NCBI GenBank assembly: GCA_937897785.1
Contig: CALCNB010000297.1
Location: 1-7,039 of the forward strand
DNA length: 7,039 bases
Direction of reading: 5' to 3'
Source of the DNA: an uncultured Cellvibrionales bacterium
Lineage (GTDB): Bacteria > Pseudomonadota > Gammaproteobacteria > Pseudomonadales > UBA7434
In this document: positions 1 to 6,501 of the stretch, piece after piece
Layout of the letters: the number at the start of each line of letters is the position of its first letter
How positions within the stretch are numbered: the first letter of the stretch is position 1
Notes under the pieces: model-generated
Database searches by the model: none
The model's input: the letters and a program-made list of their open reading frames with translations, nothing else
Told to the model about the DNA's origin: nothing
Translations under genes and position numbers: made by a program

Positions 1-83
1 AAGCCTTGATGGAGAAATTACCTCAGCTGGCAGGGGTCAGAGATATGACCGATCACAGCGATCGAAGTAATGCTTATATTTGA
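1..83 (+). CDS. nfuA: Fe/S biogenesis protein NfuA, C-terminal end (partial)
   Basis: The window opens inside a gene whose last 26 complete codons are read from base 3 and stop at TGA 81-83. The tail contains PQLAGVRDMTDH and ends in NAYI. This lines up with the end of E. coli NfuA, which has PELKGVRDLTEH followed by a short polar tail ending in SYY. NfuA carries and delivers 4Fe-4S clusters to apoproteins in the cytoplasm. Its Nfu domain CxxC motif would lie upstream, outside the window, so cluster binding cannot be checked here. The gene converges on mdh and shares the hairpin terminator at 119-149. The identification rests on a short tail, but the GVRD-[LM]-T-[ED]-H pattern is characteristic. 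The next gene to the right but one, ttcA, encodes an Fe-S enzyme; this is probably coincidence. Confidence 0.82.
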   Translation, partial: ALMEKLPQLAGVRDMTDHSDRSNAYI

Positions 84-118
84 TATTTAGCCAGTGCCGA
101 TGGTTGAATCAATCGAAT

Positions 119-149
119 AAAAAAGGCCGCTTAATGAGCGGCCTTTTTT
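119..149. terminator. Bidirectional Rho-independent terminator between nfuA and mdh
   Basis: A perfect 6-bp GC-rich stem, GGCCGC (125-130) with GCGGCC (138-143), encloses a 7-nt loop (131-137). It is preceded by A6 (119-124) and followed by T6 (144-149). Read rightward it ends the nfuA transcript 36 bp after its stop. Read leftward the A6 becomes a U6 tract and ends mdh, whose stop lies at 172-174. The symmetry fits the convergent gene arrangement. Confidence 0.92.
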
Positions 150-171
150 ATGATCGTATTACTGACCAAGC

Positions 172-1152
172 TTAGGGCAGTAGATGCTGAACGGCATCGC
201 GTTCTTCGGTGAGTTCTTGCTCGGTGGCATCCATTTTAGCTTGGCTGAAAGCATCGATTTCTAAACCTTGCACAATGCTCCAATCGCCGTTATTGCAGGT
301 GACAGGGAAAGAATAGATTAAGCCTTCGGTTATGCCATAACTACCATCACTGTAAATACCCATGCTAACCCAGTCATTGGCAGGACTTCCCAGTGCCCAA
401 GTGCGCATATGATCAATGGCCGCGTTAGCAGCAGAGGCTGCGCTCGATGCACCGCGAGCGGCAATAATAGCGGCGCCGCGCTGCTGTACTTCAGGAATAA
501 AAGTTTCTTCATACCAAGCTTGGTCAATTAAGTCAGTGGCGGTAGTACCGTTGACCTTAGCGTGAAACAGGTCAGGGTATTGGGTAGCCGAGTGATTGCC
601 CCAGATGGTCATGTGAGTGACAGCCGTAACAGGGTTATCGGTTTTCTGAGCCAGCTGTGTCATCGCCCGATTGTGGTCTAATCGTGTCATGGCGGTAAAA
701 TTGCGTGGGTCAATATCGGGGGCATTTCGCTGAGCAATTAAGGCGTTAGTGTTGGCGGGATTGCCGACCACTAATACTTTGATATTTCGACTGGCGACGG
801 CGTTAATGGCTTTGCCTTGGGCTGAAAAGATCGCCGCATTGGCTTCCAGCAAGTCCTTTCGCTCCATGCCTGGACCTCGAGGCCTAGCGCCTACCAATAA
901 AGCATAGTCGGTATCTTTAAAGGCAACATTGGCATCATCAGTGCAAACAATGGTTTCTAACAGGGGAAACGCGCAATCATCCAGCTCCATAGCAACACCT
1001 TTTAGGGCGTCCAAAGCGGGCGTAATTTCGAGTAATTGCAGTCTGACAGGCTGATCGTCACCTAGCATGGCGCCTGATGCGATACGGAATAATAGCCCGT
1101 AGCTAATTTGGCCGGCAGCACCGGTGACTGTGACGTTAACAGCTGGTTTCAT
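172..1152 (-). CDS. mdh: Malate dehydrogenase (NAD-dependent)
   Basis: Encodes a complete 326-residue malate dehydrogenase that interconverts malate and oxaloacetate with NAD in the TCA cycle, in the cytoplasm. The dinucleotide-binding loop GAAGQIS is at residues 11-17, and the acidic residue ending the second strand is Glu42 (LLEI). The mobile loop ARPRGPGMER (89-98) supplies the substrate arginines Arg92 and Arg98. The RLDHNRA motif (157-163) carries catalytic Asp159 and substrate Arg162, and WGNHS (184-188) carries catalytic His187. Length and motifs match the type found in Pseudomonadota such as Burkholderia and Acinetobacter, which resembles eukaryotic cytosolic MDH rather than the 312-residue E. 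coli enzyme. Residue 17 is Ser where this family usually has Gly; this is a mild variant. The ATG (1150-1152) has an AGGA ribosome site 8 nt upstream. The gene is monocistronic here, divergent from ttcA and convergent with nfuA. Confidence 0.96.
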   Translation of the reverse strand: MKPAVNVTVTGAAGQISYGLLFRIASGAMLGDDQPVRLQLLEITPALDALKGVAMELDDCAFPLLETIVCTDDANVAFKDTDYALLVGARPRGPGMERKDLLEANAAIFSAQGKAINAVASRNIKVLVVGNPANTNALIAQRNAPDIDPRNFTAMTRLDHNRAMTQLAQKTDNPVTAVTHMTIWGNHSATQYPDLFHAKVNGTTATDLIDQAWYEETFIPEVQQRGAAIIAARGASSAASAANAAIDHMRTWALGSPANDWVSMGIYSDGSYGITEGLIYSFPVTCNNGDWSIVQGLEIDAFSQAKMDATEQELTEERDAVQHLLP

Positions 1153-1160
1153 TGTGAATG

Positions 1161-1164
1161 TCCT
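1161..1164 (-). promoter_or_regulatory. Ribosome binding site of mdh
   Basis: On the minus strand AGGA lies 8 nt before the mdh ATG. This supports that start codon over any internal one. Confidence 0.7.
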
Positions 1165-1299
1165 GTTTTTGAATGCCTTGTAATCGGCGAGTCTATATAT
1201 GGGTTAGTGATGGGCTTCTGTGGCGGCAGTGGAGAAACTGGCAAATTAGCCTAGAAGCAGTTTTTGCGTGCGCTATTCTATGCGTGCTGGGCAGTAAAA

Positions 1300-1327
1300 T
1301 CTATAACATCTGTGTTCATCAGATCAA
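1300..1327 (-). promoter_or_regulatory. Candidate sigma70-type promoter for mdh
   Basis: On the minus strand TTGATC (1322-1327, 4/6 match to TTGACA) and TATAGA (1300-1305, 4/6 match to TATAAT) are separated by 16 bp. Transcription from here would give a leader of about 140 nt before the mdh start. A TATATA element nearer the gene (about 1195-1200) lacks a fair -35 box. The call rests on consensus matching only. Confidence 0.3.
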
Positions 1328-1372
1328 TAAAGGGTATTTTTTTAGGCTTGGCGATTATTTACCCTGAAGTGC

Positions 1373-1401
1373 TTTAGGCTTTTGTCTCATTCCCTTACAA
1401 T
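1373..1401 (+). promoter_or_regulatory. Candidate sigma70-type promoter for ttcA
   Basis: TACAAT (1396-1401) is a 5/6 match to the -10 consensus. A weak -35, TTTAGG (1373-1378), lies 17 bp upstream. It sits about 65 bp before the ttcA start, a reasonable leader length. The -35 is poor, so this remains a candidate. Confidence 0.35.
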
Positions 1402-1464
1402 AAGCAAGGTCAAAGTTTTGGCCGATGCGCCACTTTAAACCCTGATGATATTAAAAAGTTATTT

Positions 1465-2391
1465 ATGCACGATAAAGCCCGTCCATTATCCGCTACAGAA
1501 TGCCCCACCTCGGAATCGATTGCCGATCCAGTCTGTGATCCTATTTTTGAGCGCTTAACTGAAGAAATGTTGCCAAAGCAGCGATTAGATTTTAACAAGT
1601 TGCATAAGCGTCTTCGCCGTAATGTTGGCCGAGCTATCGAAGACTTCACTATGATTGAAGACGGCGATAAAGTTATGGTCTGTGTGTCGGGAGGGAAAGA
1701 TTCCTACGCCATGCTTGACATACTGTTAAATTTACAGCGCAGCGCACCGATCGATTTTGAGATTATTGCGGTCAACCTCGATCAAAAACAACCCGGTTAT
1801 ACTGAACATATTCTTCCTGACTATCTTGAAAAAATTGGCGTGCCGTTTCATATTTTAGAAAAAGATACTTACAGTGTCGTCAAATCGGTTATCCCTGAAG
1901 GGATAACCACCTGCGGTTTGTGCTCACGTTTACGGCGCGGTAATTTATACGGCTTTGCCGAGTCGATAGGGGCGAATAAAATCGCCTTGGGCCATCATCG
2001 CGATGACATTATCGAAACCTTATTTTTAAATTTATTTCACGGTGGTGCGCTTAAAGCGATGCCGCCCAAACTGTTAAGTGACGACAAACGGAATATCGTT
2101 ATTCGGCCAATGGCTTATTGCAAAGAAGCAGATTTACAGCGTTATGCCGAATACAAGGCTTTTCCTATTATTCCCTGCAACCTCTGTGGTAGCCAAGAAA
2201 ACTTACAGCGGCAAGTGATTAAAAGTATGCTGAATGATTGGCATAAACAGTTTCCCGGACGGATTGAAAGTATTTTTAGTGCCATCAGTAATGTAGCTCC
2301 TTCACAATTAGCCGACAGTGATCTATTTGATTTTAAAGCGCTTAACATTGATCGTTCGCTCGGTATCATTGATAGCATTACCGTCGGGTAA
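1465..2391 (+). CDS. ttcA: tRNA 2-thiocytidine(32) biosynthesis protein TtcA
   Basis: Encodes a 308-residue enzyme that thiolates cytidine 32 of certain tRNAs, using ATP, a 4Fe-4S cluster and a sulfur donor, in the cytoplasm. The PP-loop ATP-binding motif SGGKDS is at residues 75-80. The cluster cysteines known from E. coli TtcA (Cys122, Cys125, Cys213) correspond to Cys150, Cys153 (TTCGLCSRLRR) and Cys241 (IIPCNLCGS), all displaced by exactly 28 residues. GHHRDD (176-181) is also conserved. The first 44 or so residues, before NKLHKRLRRNVG, are longer than in E. coli or Pseudomonas TtcA and resemble nothing I recognise. The frame is open further upstream but has no earlier ATG, GTG or TTG. 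An internal ATG at 1567 would give a more usual length; neither start has a strong Shine-Dalgarno sequence. The C-terminus is short, ending soon after LFDFKALNID, as in Pseudomonas. No terminator hairpin was seen after the gene. Confidence 0.95.
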   Translation: MHDKARPLSATECPTSESIADPVCDPIFERLTEEMLPKQRLDFNKLHKRLRRNVGRAIEDFTMIEDGDKVMVCVSGGKDSYAMLDILLNLQRSAPIDFEIIAVNLDQKQPGYTEHILPDYLEKIGVPFHILEKDTYSVVKSVIPEGITTCGLCSRLRRGNLYGFAESIGANKIALGHHRDDIIETLFLNLFHGGALKAMPPKLLSDDKRNIVIRPMAYCKEADLQRYAEYKAFPIIPCNLCGSQENLQRQVIKSMLNDWHKQFPGRIESIFSAISNVAPSQLADSDLFDFKALNIDRSLGIIDSITVG

Positions 2392-2521
2392 ACGATTGCT
2401 TAATTTTACCATTGATCAATTTTTCCTGTCTTGTGATTGACCGGGTCGGCAGTGGTGTTGGTAGAGAATGTTTCGCATTGCTATAAGTTACCTAGCTGTA
2501 ACCCACTTTTAAGCTAAGTAA

Positions 2522-2550
2522 TTGAATGTCAAGGCTGTTACGGCTAATCT
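2522..2550 (+). promoter_or_regulatory. Candidate promoter for the molybdopterin oxidoreductase gene
   Basis: TTGAAT (2522-2527, 4/6 to the -35 consensus) is separated by exactly 17 bp from TAATCT (2545-2550, 3/6 to the -10 consensus). TAAAAT (2556-2561) is a better -10 match but has no -35 at proper distance. Either places the start of transcription 55-70 bp before the ATG at 2625. The proposed -10 lies within the inverted repeat at 2542-2555. Confidence 0.3.
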
Positions 2551-2555
2551 TAGCC
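2542..2555. repeat. Perfect inverted repeat GGCTAA-TC-TTAGCC, possible operator
   Basis: Two perfect 6-bp arms (2542-2547 and 2550-2555) with a 2-bp centre overlap the candidate -10 element in front of the molybdopterin oxidoreductase gene. The size and position suit a dimeric repressor site. No regulator gene is in the window, so this is inference from position. Confidence 0.45.
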
Positions 2556-2614
2556 TAAAATAATCTGCATACTATTCATCTTTTAAAACGCTAAGTCATT
2601 AAGAATAATCAGCG

Positions 2615-2618
2615 GGAG
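2615..2618 (+). promoter_or_regulatory. Ribosome binding site of the molybdopterin oxidoreductase gene
   Basis: GGAG, within GGGAGAG, lies 6 nt before the ATG at 2625 and firmly supports that start. Confidence 0.75.
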
Positions 2619-2624
2619 AGATTC

Positions 2625-4889
2625 ATGCCAAGCCTCGATAGTCAAAATAATATAGAAACCTTACGCCGTATTTGTCCCACATGCGAGGCTTGTTGCGGTT
2701 TGGTGATGGAGGTCGATCGCGACGAGCAAAAAATCATTTCAATTAAGGGTGATCCCGACGACCATCGCTCAAAAGGTTATGTCTGTGCGAAATCACAGGC
2801 CTTTAATTATATTTATGAAGACGGTGAACGTCTGCGTCATCCAGTGAAGAAAACGGCTAACGGCTGGGAGGCGATTTCCTGGGAAGAGGCGCTGGACACC
2901 ATCGCCGAAAAGTTTACCCATATTCGCGACCAATATGGCAAAGATGCCTTGTCCATGTATGTGGGCAATCCATTGGGCCATGATTTTGCCGCAGGTATTT
3001 ATCTGCAGTCATTAATGGCATCGATTGGTACCGAACGATTCTTCTCGGCCGGGACCGTTGACCAACATCCGCAACAGCTGGTTTGTTGGGGGTTAATCGG
3101 CCATGAGTGGCTATTCCCTGTGCCCGATTTGGAGCGCACTGAGCTGATGATTTGTATGGGCGCCAATCCAGTCGTTTCTCAGGGCAGTCTATTAGGCCGA
3201 CCTAATGTTAAAGACGCGATGAAAACGATTCGCGATCGTGGTGGCAAGTGTGTGGTCATTGATCCGCGTCGCACTGAAACAGCCGATGAGGCGGACCAGC
3301 ATATTTTTATTAAGCCTGGTACCGATGCGTATTTCTTAATGGCGTTTGCTCAGGTGCTGTTTGATGAAGATAAAATTGATTTAGCGCATCTTGCTGACTA
3401 CGTCGATAATGTTGACGCTTTACGCGAAGCAGTGAGCCAGTTTACGCCTGAAAGCACGGCTGCAGTAACGGGCGTAAGTGCCGCGGTGACTCGGCAACTC
3501 GTGGCAGACTATACAGCAACGCCAAAAGCCTCGTTATATGGCCGAATTGGTCTCTGTACTCAAGAATTTGGTTTGGCCTCGCACTGGATGCTCATGGTCA
3601 TCAGTATCCTTAATGGCAAGCTTGATCAAGAGGGCGGTATGATGTTTGCTACTGCGCCTACTGGCGGATCTGGCCCGGGTGTTGATGGCGATGTGAAACC
3701 TTACGGTCGTTGGCACTCGAAAGTGCGTGGCGTGCCTGAAACTTGTGGTGAGTTACCCGCCTCATTAATGGCTGAGGAAATTACTGCGCCGGGCAATGAG
3801 GTGCGTGGTTTGCTGACTATTTGTGGTAATCCGGTTTTATCGGTGCCACGTGGTGACAAAATCCGTGAAGCCATGGATACCTTGGACTTTATGGTCTGTT
3901 TGGATATTTATATTAATGAAACCACCAGTCGTGCCGATATCATTTTACCCAGCACGGTGCATCCTGAACACAGTAATGTCGATGTCACTTTTCAAAACTT
4001 TACCACGCGCAATTATGCCTCGTATTCACCACGAACCTTTGAGCCGGCTGAGGGCCTTAAAGATCTGGGTGAAATTATTCTTGATATATCGGCGCGAATG
4101 ATGGGTCTGAGTAGTGAAGATATGGACGGCTATGTGTATCAGGGCATTGTCGACATGGCCATTAAGCGCGCCAATGCCGAGGGTTACGAGTTAACTGCGG
4201 ATAAGATTAATAGCTTAGTGACTGGCGACACTTCGCCCGAACGCTTTGTTGATGTGATGTTTCGATCGGGGCCTTACGGTGATTTCTTTGGTCATAATCC
4301 TGACGGCTTAAGTTTAGATAAATTGAAGCATCATCCGCAAGCCTCAATGGACTTAGGCTCATTAAAGCAACGTATGCCAGAGATTGTGCGAACTCCAGGT
4401 CAACGTATTAATGTGATGCATGAATTGTTTGCCGATGATCTACCGCGATTAAAACAACGCTTTGACGAATTAACGGCCGAACAAGCTAAAGCCGATGGTC
4501 AGCAGATGTTGTTAATTGGTCGTCGTCATGTGCGTGACATGAATTCATGGCTGCATAATCTTAAGCCCTATGTGCGCGGTAAGAATCGCTGTACCATTAA
4601 GGTGAATCCACTCGATGCTGAGCGTATTGGGCTCGTTGAAGGTGGCACAGCGAAGGTCGTCACCCATGTGGGTGAGGCTAACGTGCCAGTTGAAGTTAGC
4701 CCCGAAATGATGGAAGGGGTGGTGAGTATTCCGCACGGTTTTGGCCATATTTATGGTGACTCGCAGCAAAGCTTGGCAGGATCAGCCTTACCGGGCATTA
4801 GCTGTAACGATTTGATCGATGAATCGCTAGACGTTGCGTCGAGTACCTGTGTTGTGAATGGCGTTCCTGTTCAGGTTTACGCCCATTAA
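2625..4889 (+). CDS. Molybdopterin-dependent oxidoreductase (DMSO reductase superfamily), substrate unknown
   Basis: Encodes a 754-residue catalytic subunit that should bind bis-molybdopterin guanine dinucleotide and one 4Fe-4S cluster. The N-terminal cluster motif is Cys17, Cys20, Cys24 and Cys54 (CPTCEACC, then GYVCAK); Cys23 is an extra adjacent cysteine, and Lys56 follows the last ligand. The main molybdopterin domain includes VVIDPRRTETADEADQ (210-225) and IKPGTD (229-234). The C-terminal dinucleotide-binding domain begins near residue 626 with IGRRHVRDMNSWLHN. Where formate dehydrogenase has V-Sec-H-G-P, this protein has V-Asp146-Q-H-P, so Asp146 is the likely molybdenum ligand (my alignment by eye). 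There is no Tat or Sec signal and no membrane segment, so the enzyme is probably cytoplasmic. No iron-sulfur, heme, NADH-binding or membrane-anchor partner is encoded next to it. Similar stand-alone proteins are often labelled formate dehydrogenase or nitrate reductase, but I would not assign either activity. Confidence 0.88.
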   Translation: MPSLDSQNNIETLRRICPTCEACCGLVMEVDRDEQKIISIKGDPDDHRSKGYVCAKSQAFNYIYEDGERLRHPVKKTANGWEAISWEEALDTIAEKFTHIRDQYGKDALSMYVGNPLGHDFAAGIYLQSLMASIGTERFFSAGTVDQHPQQLVCWGLIGHEWLFPVPDLERTELMICMGANPVVSQGSLLGRPNVKDAMKTIRDRGGKCVVIDPRRTETADEADQHIFIKPGTDAYFLMAFAQVLFDEDKIDLAHLADYVDNVDALREAVSQFTPESTAAVTGVSAAVTRQLVADYTATPKASLYGRIGLCTQEFGLASHWMLMVISILNGKLDQEGGMMFATAPTGGSGPGVDGDVKPYGRWHSKVRGVPETCGELPASLMAEEITAPGNEVRGLLTICGNPVLSVPRGDKIREAMDTLDFMVCLDIYINETTSRADIILPSTVHPEHSNVDVTFQNFTTRNYASYSPRTFEPAEGLKDLGEIILDISARMMGLSSEDMDGYVYQGIVDMAIKRANAEGYELTADKINSLVTGDTSPERFVDVMFRSGPYGDFFGHNPDGLSLDKLKHHPQASMDLGSLKQRMPEIVRTPGQRINVMHELFADDLPRLKQRFDELTAEQAKADGQQMLLIGRRHVRDMNSWLHNLKPYVRGKNRCTIKVNPLDAERIGLVEGGTAKVVTHVGEANVPVEVSPEMMEGVVSIPHGFGHIYGDSQQSLAGSALPGISCNDLIDESLDVASSTCVVNGVPVQVYAH

Positions 4890-4905
4890 CTGGCCATTTA
4901 GTTAA
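4886..4905. repeat. Short inverted repeat over the molybdopterin oxidoreductase stop
   Basis: TTAACT (4886-4891) and AGTTAA (4900-4905) are perfect 6-bp arms around an 8-nt loop, overlapping the TAA stop. The stem is AT-rich and has no T tract, so it is a weak hairpin at best. Its function is unknown. Confidence 0.3.
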
Positions 4906-4944
4906 ATCGTTATTAGGTCGATATTCATCGCTTATTTTCAATGG

Positions 4945-4950
4945 TAGAAT
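4945..4950 (+). promoter_or_regulatory. Possible -10 element upstream of the flavin monooxygenase hairpin
   Basis: TAGAAT is a 5/6 match to TATAAT. The best -35 at 17 bp spacing is TATTCA (4922-4927), only 3/6. Transcription would begin near 4957, just before the hairpin at 4959-4982, and would have to pass through it to reach the ATG at 5017. Weak evidence. Confidence 0.22.
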
Positions 4951-4958
4951 TTTGTCAC

Positions 4959-4989
4959 CCTGTGCCAGTAAGCTGGGGCAGGTTTTTTT
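4959..4989 (+). terminator. Rho-independent terminator or attenuator after the molybdopterin oxidoreductase gene
   Basis: The 5' arm 4959-4968 pairs with 4973-4982 across a TAAG loop. Pairing is CCAG/CTGG at the top, then one G-G mismatch and one G-T wobble, then CCTG/CAGG at the base. Seven T residues follow directly (4983-4989). This is a canonical intrinsic terminator 69 bp after the upstream stop codon. Only 27 bp separate its T tract from the next start codon, too little for a full promoter, so the downstream gene must be read through this hairpin or from a promoter lying before it. Confidence 0.75.
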
Positions 4990-5016
4990 ATAGTTAAGCA
5001 GTCGATAGAGAGTATT

Positions 5017-6474
5017 ATGGCAGATAAAAAAGATCTTCGCGTTGCGATCATTGGTGCAGGCCCCTCGGGTATCGCATCGGGACATGAATTACTTAAGCAA
5101 GGCTTCACGAACTTTACCATTTTTGAAAAATCAGACGGTGTCGGTGGCACATGGCACTTACACACCTATCCTGGTTTGGCCTGTGATGTCTGGGCCCACT
5201 CTTATACATTTTCTTACGAGCCTAACCCCGATTGGAGCGCCAGCTTTGTCGAGCAAGCAGAAATAGAGGCGTACTTGCAGCGCTCGGCCACCAAGTTTGG
5301 TCTTGATCCACATATCCGTTTAAACACTAAAATTATGACGGCCGATTATCAGTCATCGGGTAGTTGGTTATTAGGCAGTGAAGCCGGCGAGCAGTTTGAA
5401 TTTGATGTCATCATTAATGCGATGGGCAACCAGCACACCCCGCTTTATCCGAATGCCGAGGGTATTGATACCTTTAAAGGTGACTATTGGCATGGCACGC
5501 AGTGGAATCATGATGTGGATTTAAAAGGCAAGCGAGTAGCGGTGATCGGTTCGGCCGCCAGTGCGGTGCAGATCGTACCTGAGATTGCTAAGCAGGCCGA
5601 CCATTTAACCGTGCTTCAACGGACGCCTAACTGGATTATGCCGCGGGGGCGCAAGCTGTATTCTGAGTCGCGCCGTAAGTGGAATAAACGCCTACCGTTT
5701 TTAATGAGTCTCACTAAGGCTTTTCAAGGTTTCATTATGGGCTTGGTGCATCGGGCTGCCACCATTGGCCATAAGCGAATGGAACAGTTTGAAGATACTG
5801 CTCGTAAATTTATTAATGAATCATTTCCTGAGGGTGAATTGCGCGATGCCATGACACCGACCAGCCACTATGCTTGTAAGCGTGGTTTAGTCTCAGATGA
5901 CTTTTACCCAGCATTAAATAAAGACCATGTTGAATTAATTCCTGAAGGTCTGAAGGCGGTTACCGAAAACAGCATCATCACCGCCAGTGGTCGTGAAGTT
6001 GAGGTTGATGTCATTATTTATTGCACCGGTTATCGCATTCTTGATTTTGATCGAATTACTGTGACCGGCCTTAATAATCAAGTGTTAGCTAACGTGATGG
6101 AGCAAGCACCCGAGGCGCATAAAGGCATTGCCGTGCCTGACTTTCCCAATTATTTCTTCGCCGTTGGGCCGAATGGTTTAGTGCTTAATGTGGCTTACTT
6201 TGTCACCGTTGAGAAAAATGTCGAAACCATTGTGCGTTTATTAAAAGACAAGCAAGCCGCTGATATTGAGACGATTAGTGTTAAAAAAGATCTGCACCGT
6301 CAATACAATGATTGGTTAGGCACGCAGTTTGGTCTTTACGCTTGGGGGGCATCGTCGTGCAACAGCTATTATCGCTCTGAGAACGGCCACGTACCGTTTT
6401 TATTTGCCGGCAGTTATAAGCGCTATTGTGAGTTTCATGCTGAGTGTGGCTTACATGAGTTTGATCATCTTTAA
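5017..6474 (+). CDS. FAD/NADPH-dependent flavin monooxygenase, Baeyer-Villiger type
   Basis: Encodes a 485-residue flavoprotein expected to use NADPH and O2 to insert oxygen into a carbonyl substrate or hydroxylate it. The FAD Rossmann motif GAGPSG is at 13-18, with Glu37 for the ribose and GGTW at 43-46. YPGLACDVWAHSY (51-63) matches the YPGARCD region of Baeyer-Villiger enzymes and keeps the Asp (Asp57). The fingerprint FxGxxxHxxxW is intact at 153-163 (Phe153, Gly155, His159, Trp163), but the following residue is Asn164 rather than Pro or Asp. The NADPH Rossmann motif is GSAASA (178-183). KRGLVSDDFYPALN (288-301) places Arg289 where phenylacetone monooxygenase has its essential Arg337. CTGY (336-339) is the usual ATG-like motif, and a Trp/Tyr-rich C-terminus (443-470) is also typical. 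Start ATG has GAGAG (5008-5012) 4 nt upstream. No signal or membrane segment is evident. The next gene follows after 27 bp, so co-transcription is likely. Substrate is unknown; an FMO-like activity is the main alternative. Confidence 0.86.
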   Translation: MADKKDLRVAIIGAGPSGIASGHELLKQGFTNFTIFEKSDGVGGTWHLHTYPGLACDVWAHSYTFSYEPNPDWSASFVEQAEIEAYLQRSATKFGLDPHIRLNTKIMTADYQSSGSWLLGSEAGEQFEFDVIINAMGNQHTPLYPNAEGIDTFKGDYWHGTQWNHDVDLKGKRVAVIGSAASAVQIVPEIAKQADHLTVLQRTPNWIMPRGRKLYSESRRKWNKRLPFLMSLTKAFQGFIMGLVHRAATIGHKRMEQFEDTARKFINESFPEGELRDAMTPTSHYACKRGLVSDDFYPALNKDHVELIPEGLKAVTENSIITASGREVEVDVIIYCTGYRILDFDRITVTGLNNQVLANVMEQAPEAHKGIAVPDFPNYFFAVGPNGLVLNVAYFVTVEKNVETIVRLLKDKQAADIETISVKKDLHRQYNDWLGTQFGLYAWGASSCNSYYRSENGHVPFLFAGSYKRYCEFHAECGLHEFDHL

Positions 6475-6501
6475 CGGCCAAGCAAGCGACGTGACCCAGC
6501 C

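Larger units (their letters stand above)
1153..1464. other. Divergent intergenic region between mdh and ttcA
   Basis: This 312-bp gap must hold the promoters of both mdh (leftward) and ttcA (rightward). An open frame at 1173-1367 on the plus strand gives a Trp- and Cys-rich 64-residue peptide with no recognisable family and no good ribosome site, so I do not call it a gene. Small structures present are a direct repeat TGCGTGC (1265-1271 and 1280-1286) and an inverted repeat AGGGTA (1331-1336) / TACCCT (1360-1365) with a T-rich loop. Neither is convincing as a regulatory element. No RNA gene was recognised. Confidence 0.6.
2506..2602 (+). repeat. Direct repeat pair flanking the promoter region
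   Basis: CTTTTAA followed by GCTAAGTAATTGA (2506-2512, 2513-2525) recurs as CTTTTAA, a 3-bp insertion AAC, then GCTAAGTCATTAA (2580-2586, 2590-2602). The second block matches at 11 of 13 bases. The two copies bracket the inverted repeat and candidate promoter, as paired binding sites often do. AT-richness makes chance similarity possible. Confidence 0.4.

Noticed and set aside
1331..1365. Inverted repeat AGGGTA / TACCCT with a T-rich stretch
   Set aside because: Only 6 bp with a 23-nt loop, and the T run is inside the loop rather than after the stem, so it is neither a terminator nor a good operator.
1173..1367. Plus-strand open frame of 64 codons in the mdh-ttcA spacer
   Set aside because: No ribosome binding site, no recognisable family, unusual composition, and it lies where the two divergent promoters should be.
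2411..2420. Perfect palindrome ATTGATCAAT after ttcA, followed by TTTT
   Set aside because: It resembles half of an FNR/CRP-type site or a terminator, but the two TTGAT/ATCAA halves overlap instead of being spaced by 4 bp, and the loop would be too short and AT-rich for an intrinsic terminator.
4798..5165. Minus-strand open frames across the spacer between the molybdopterin and flavin monooxygenase genes
   Set aside because: They overlap two well-supported plus-strand genes, have no family resemblance and no ribosome sites; they are shadows.
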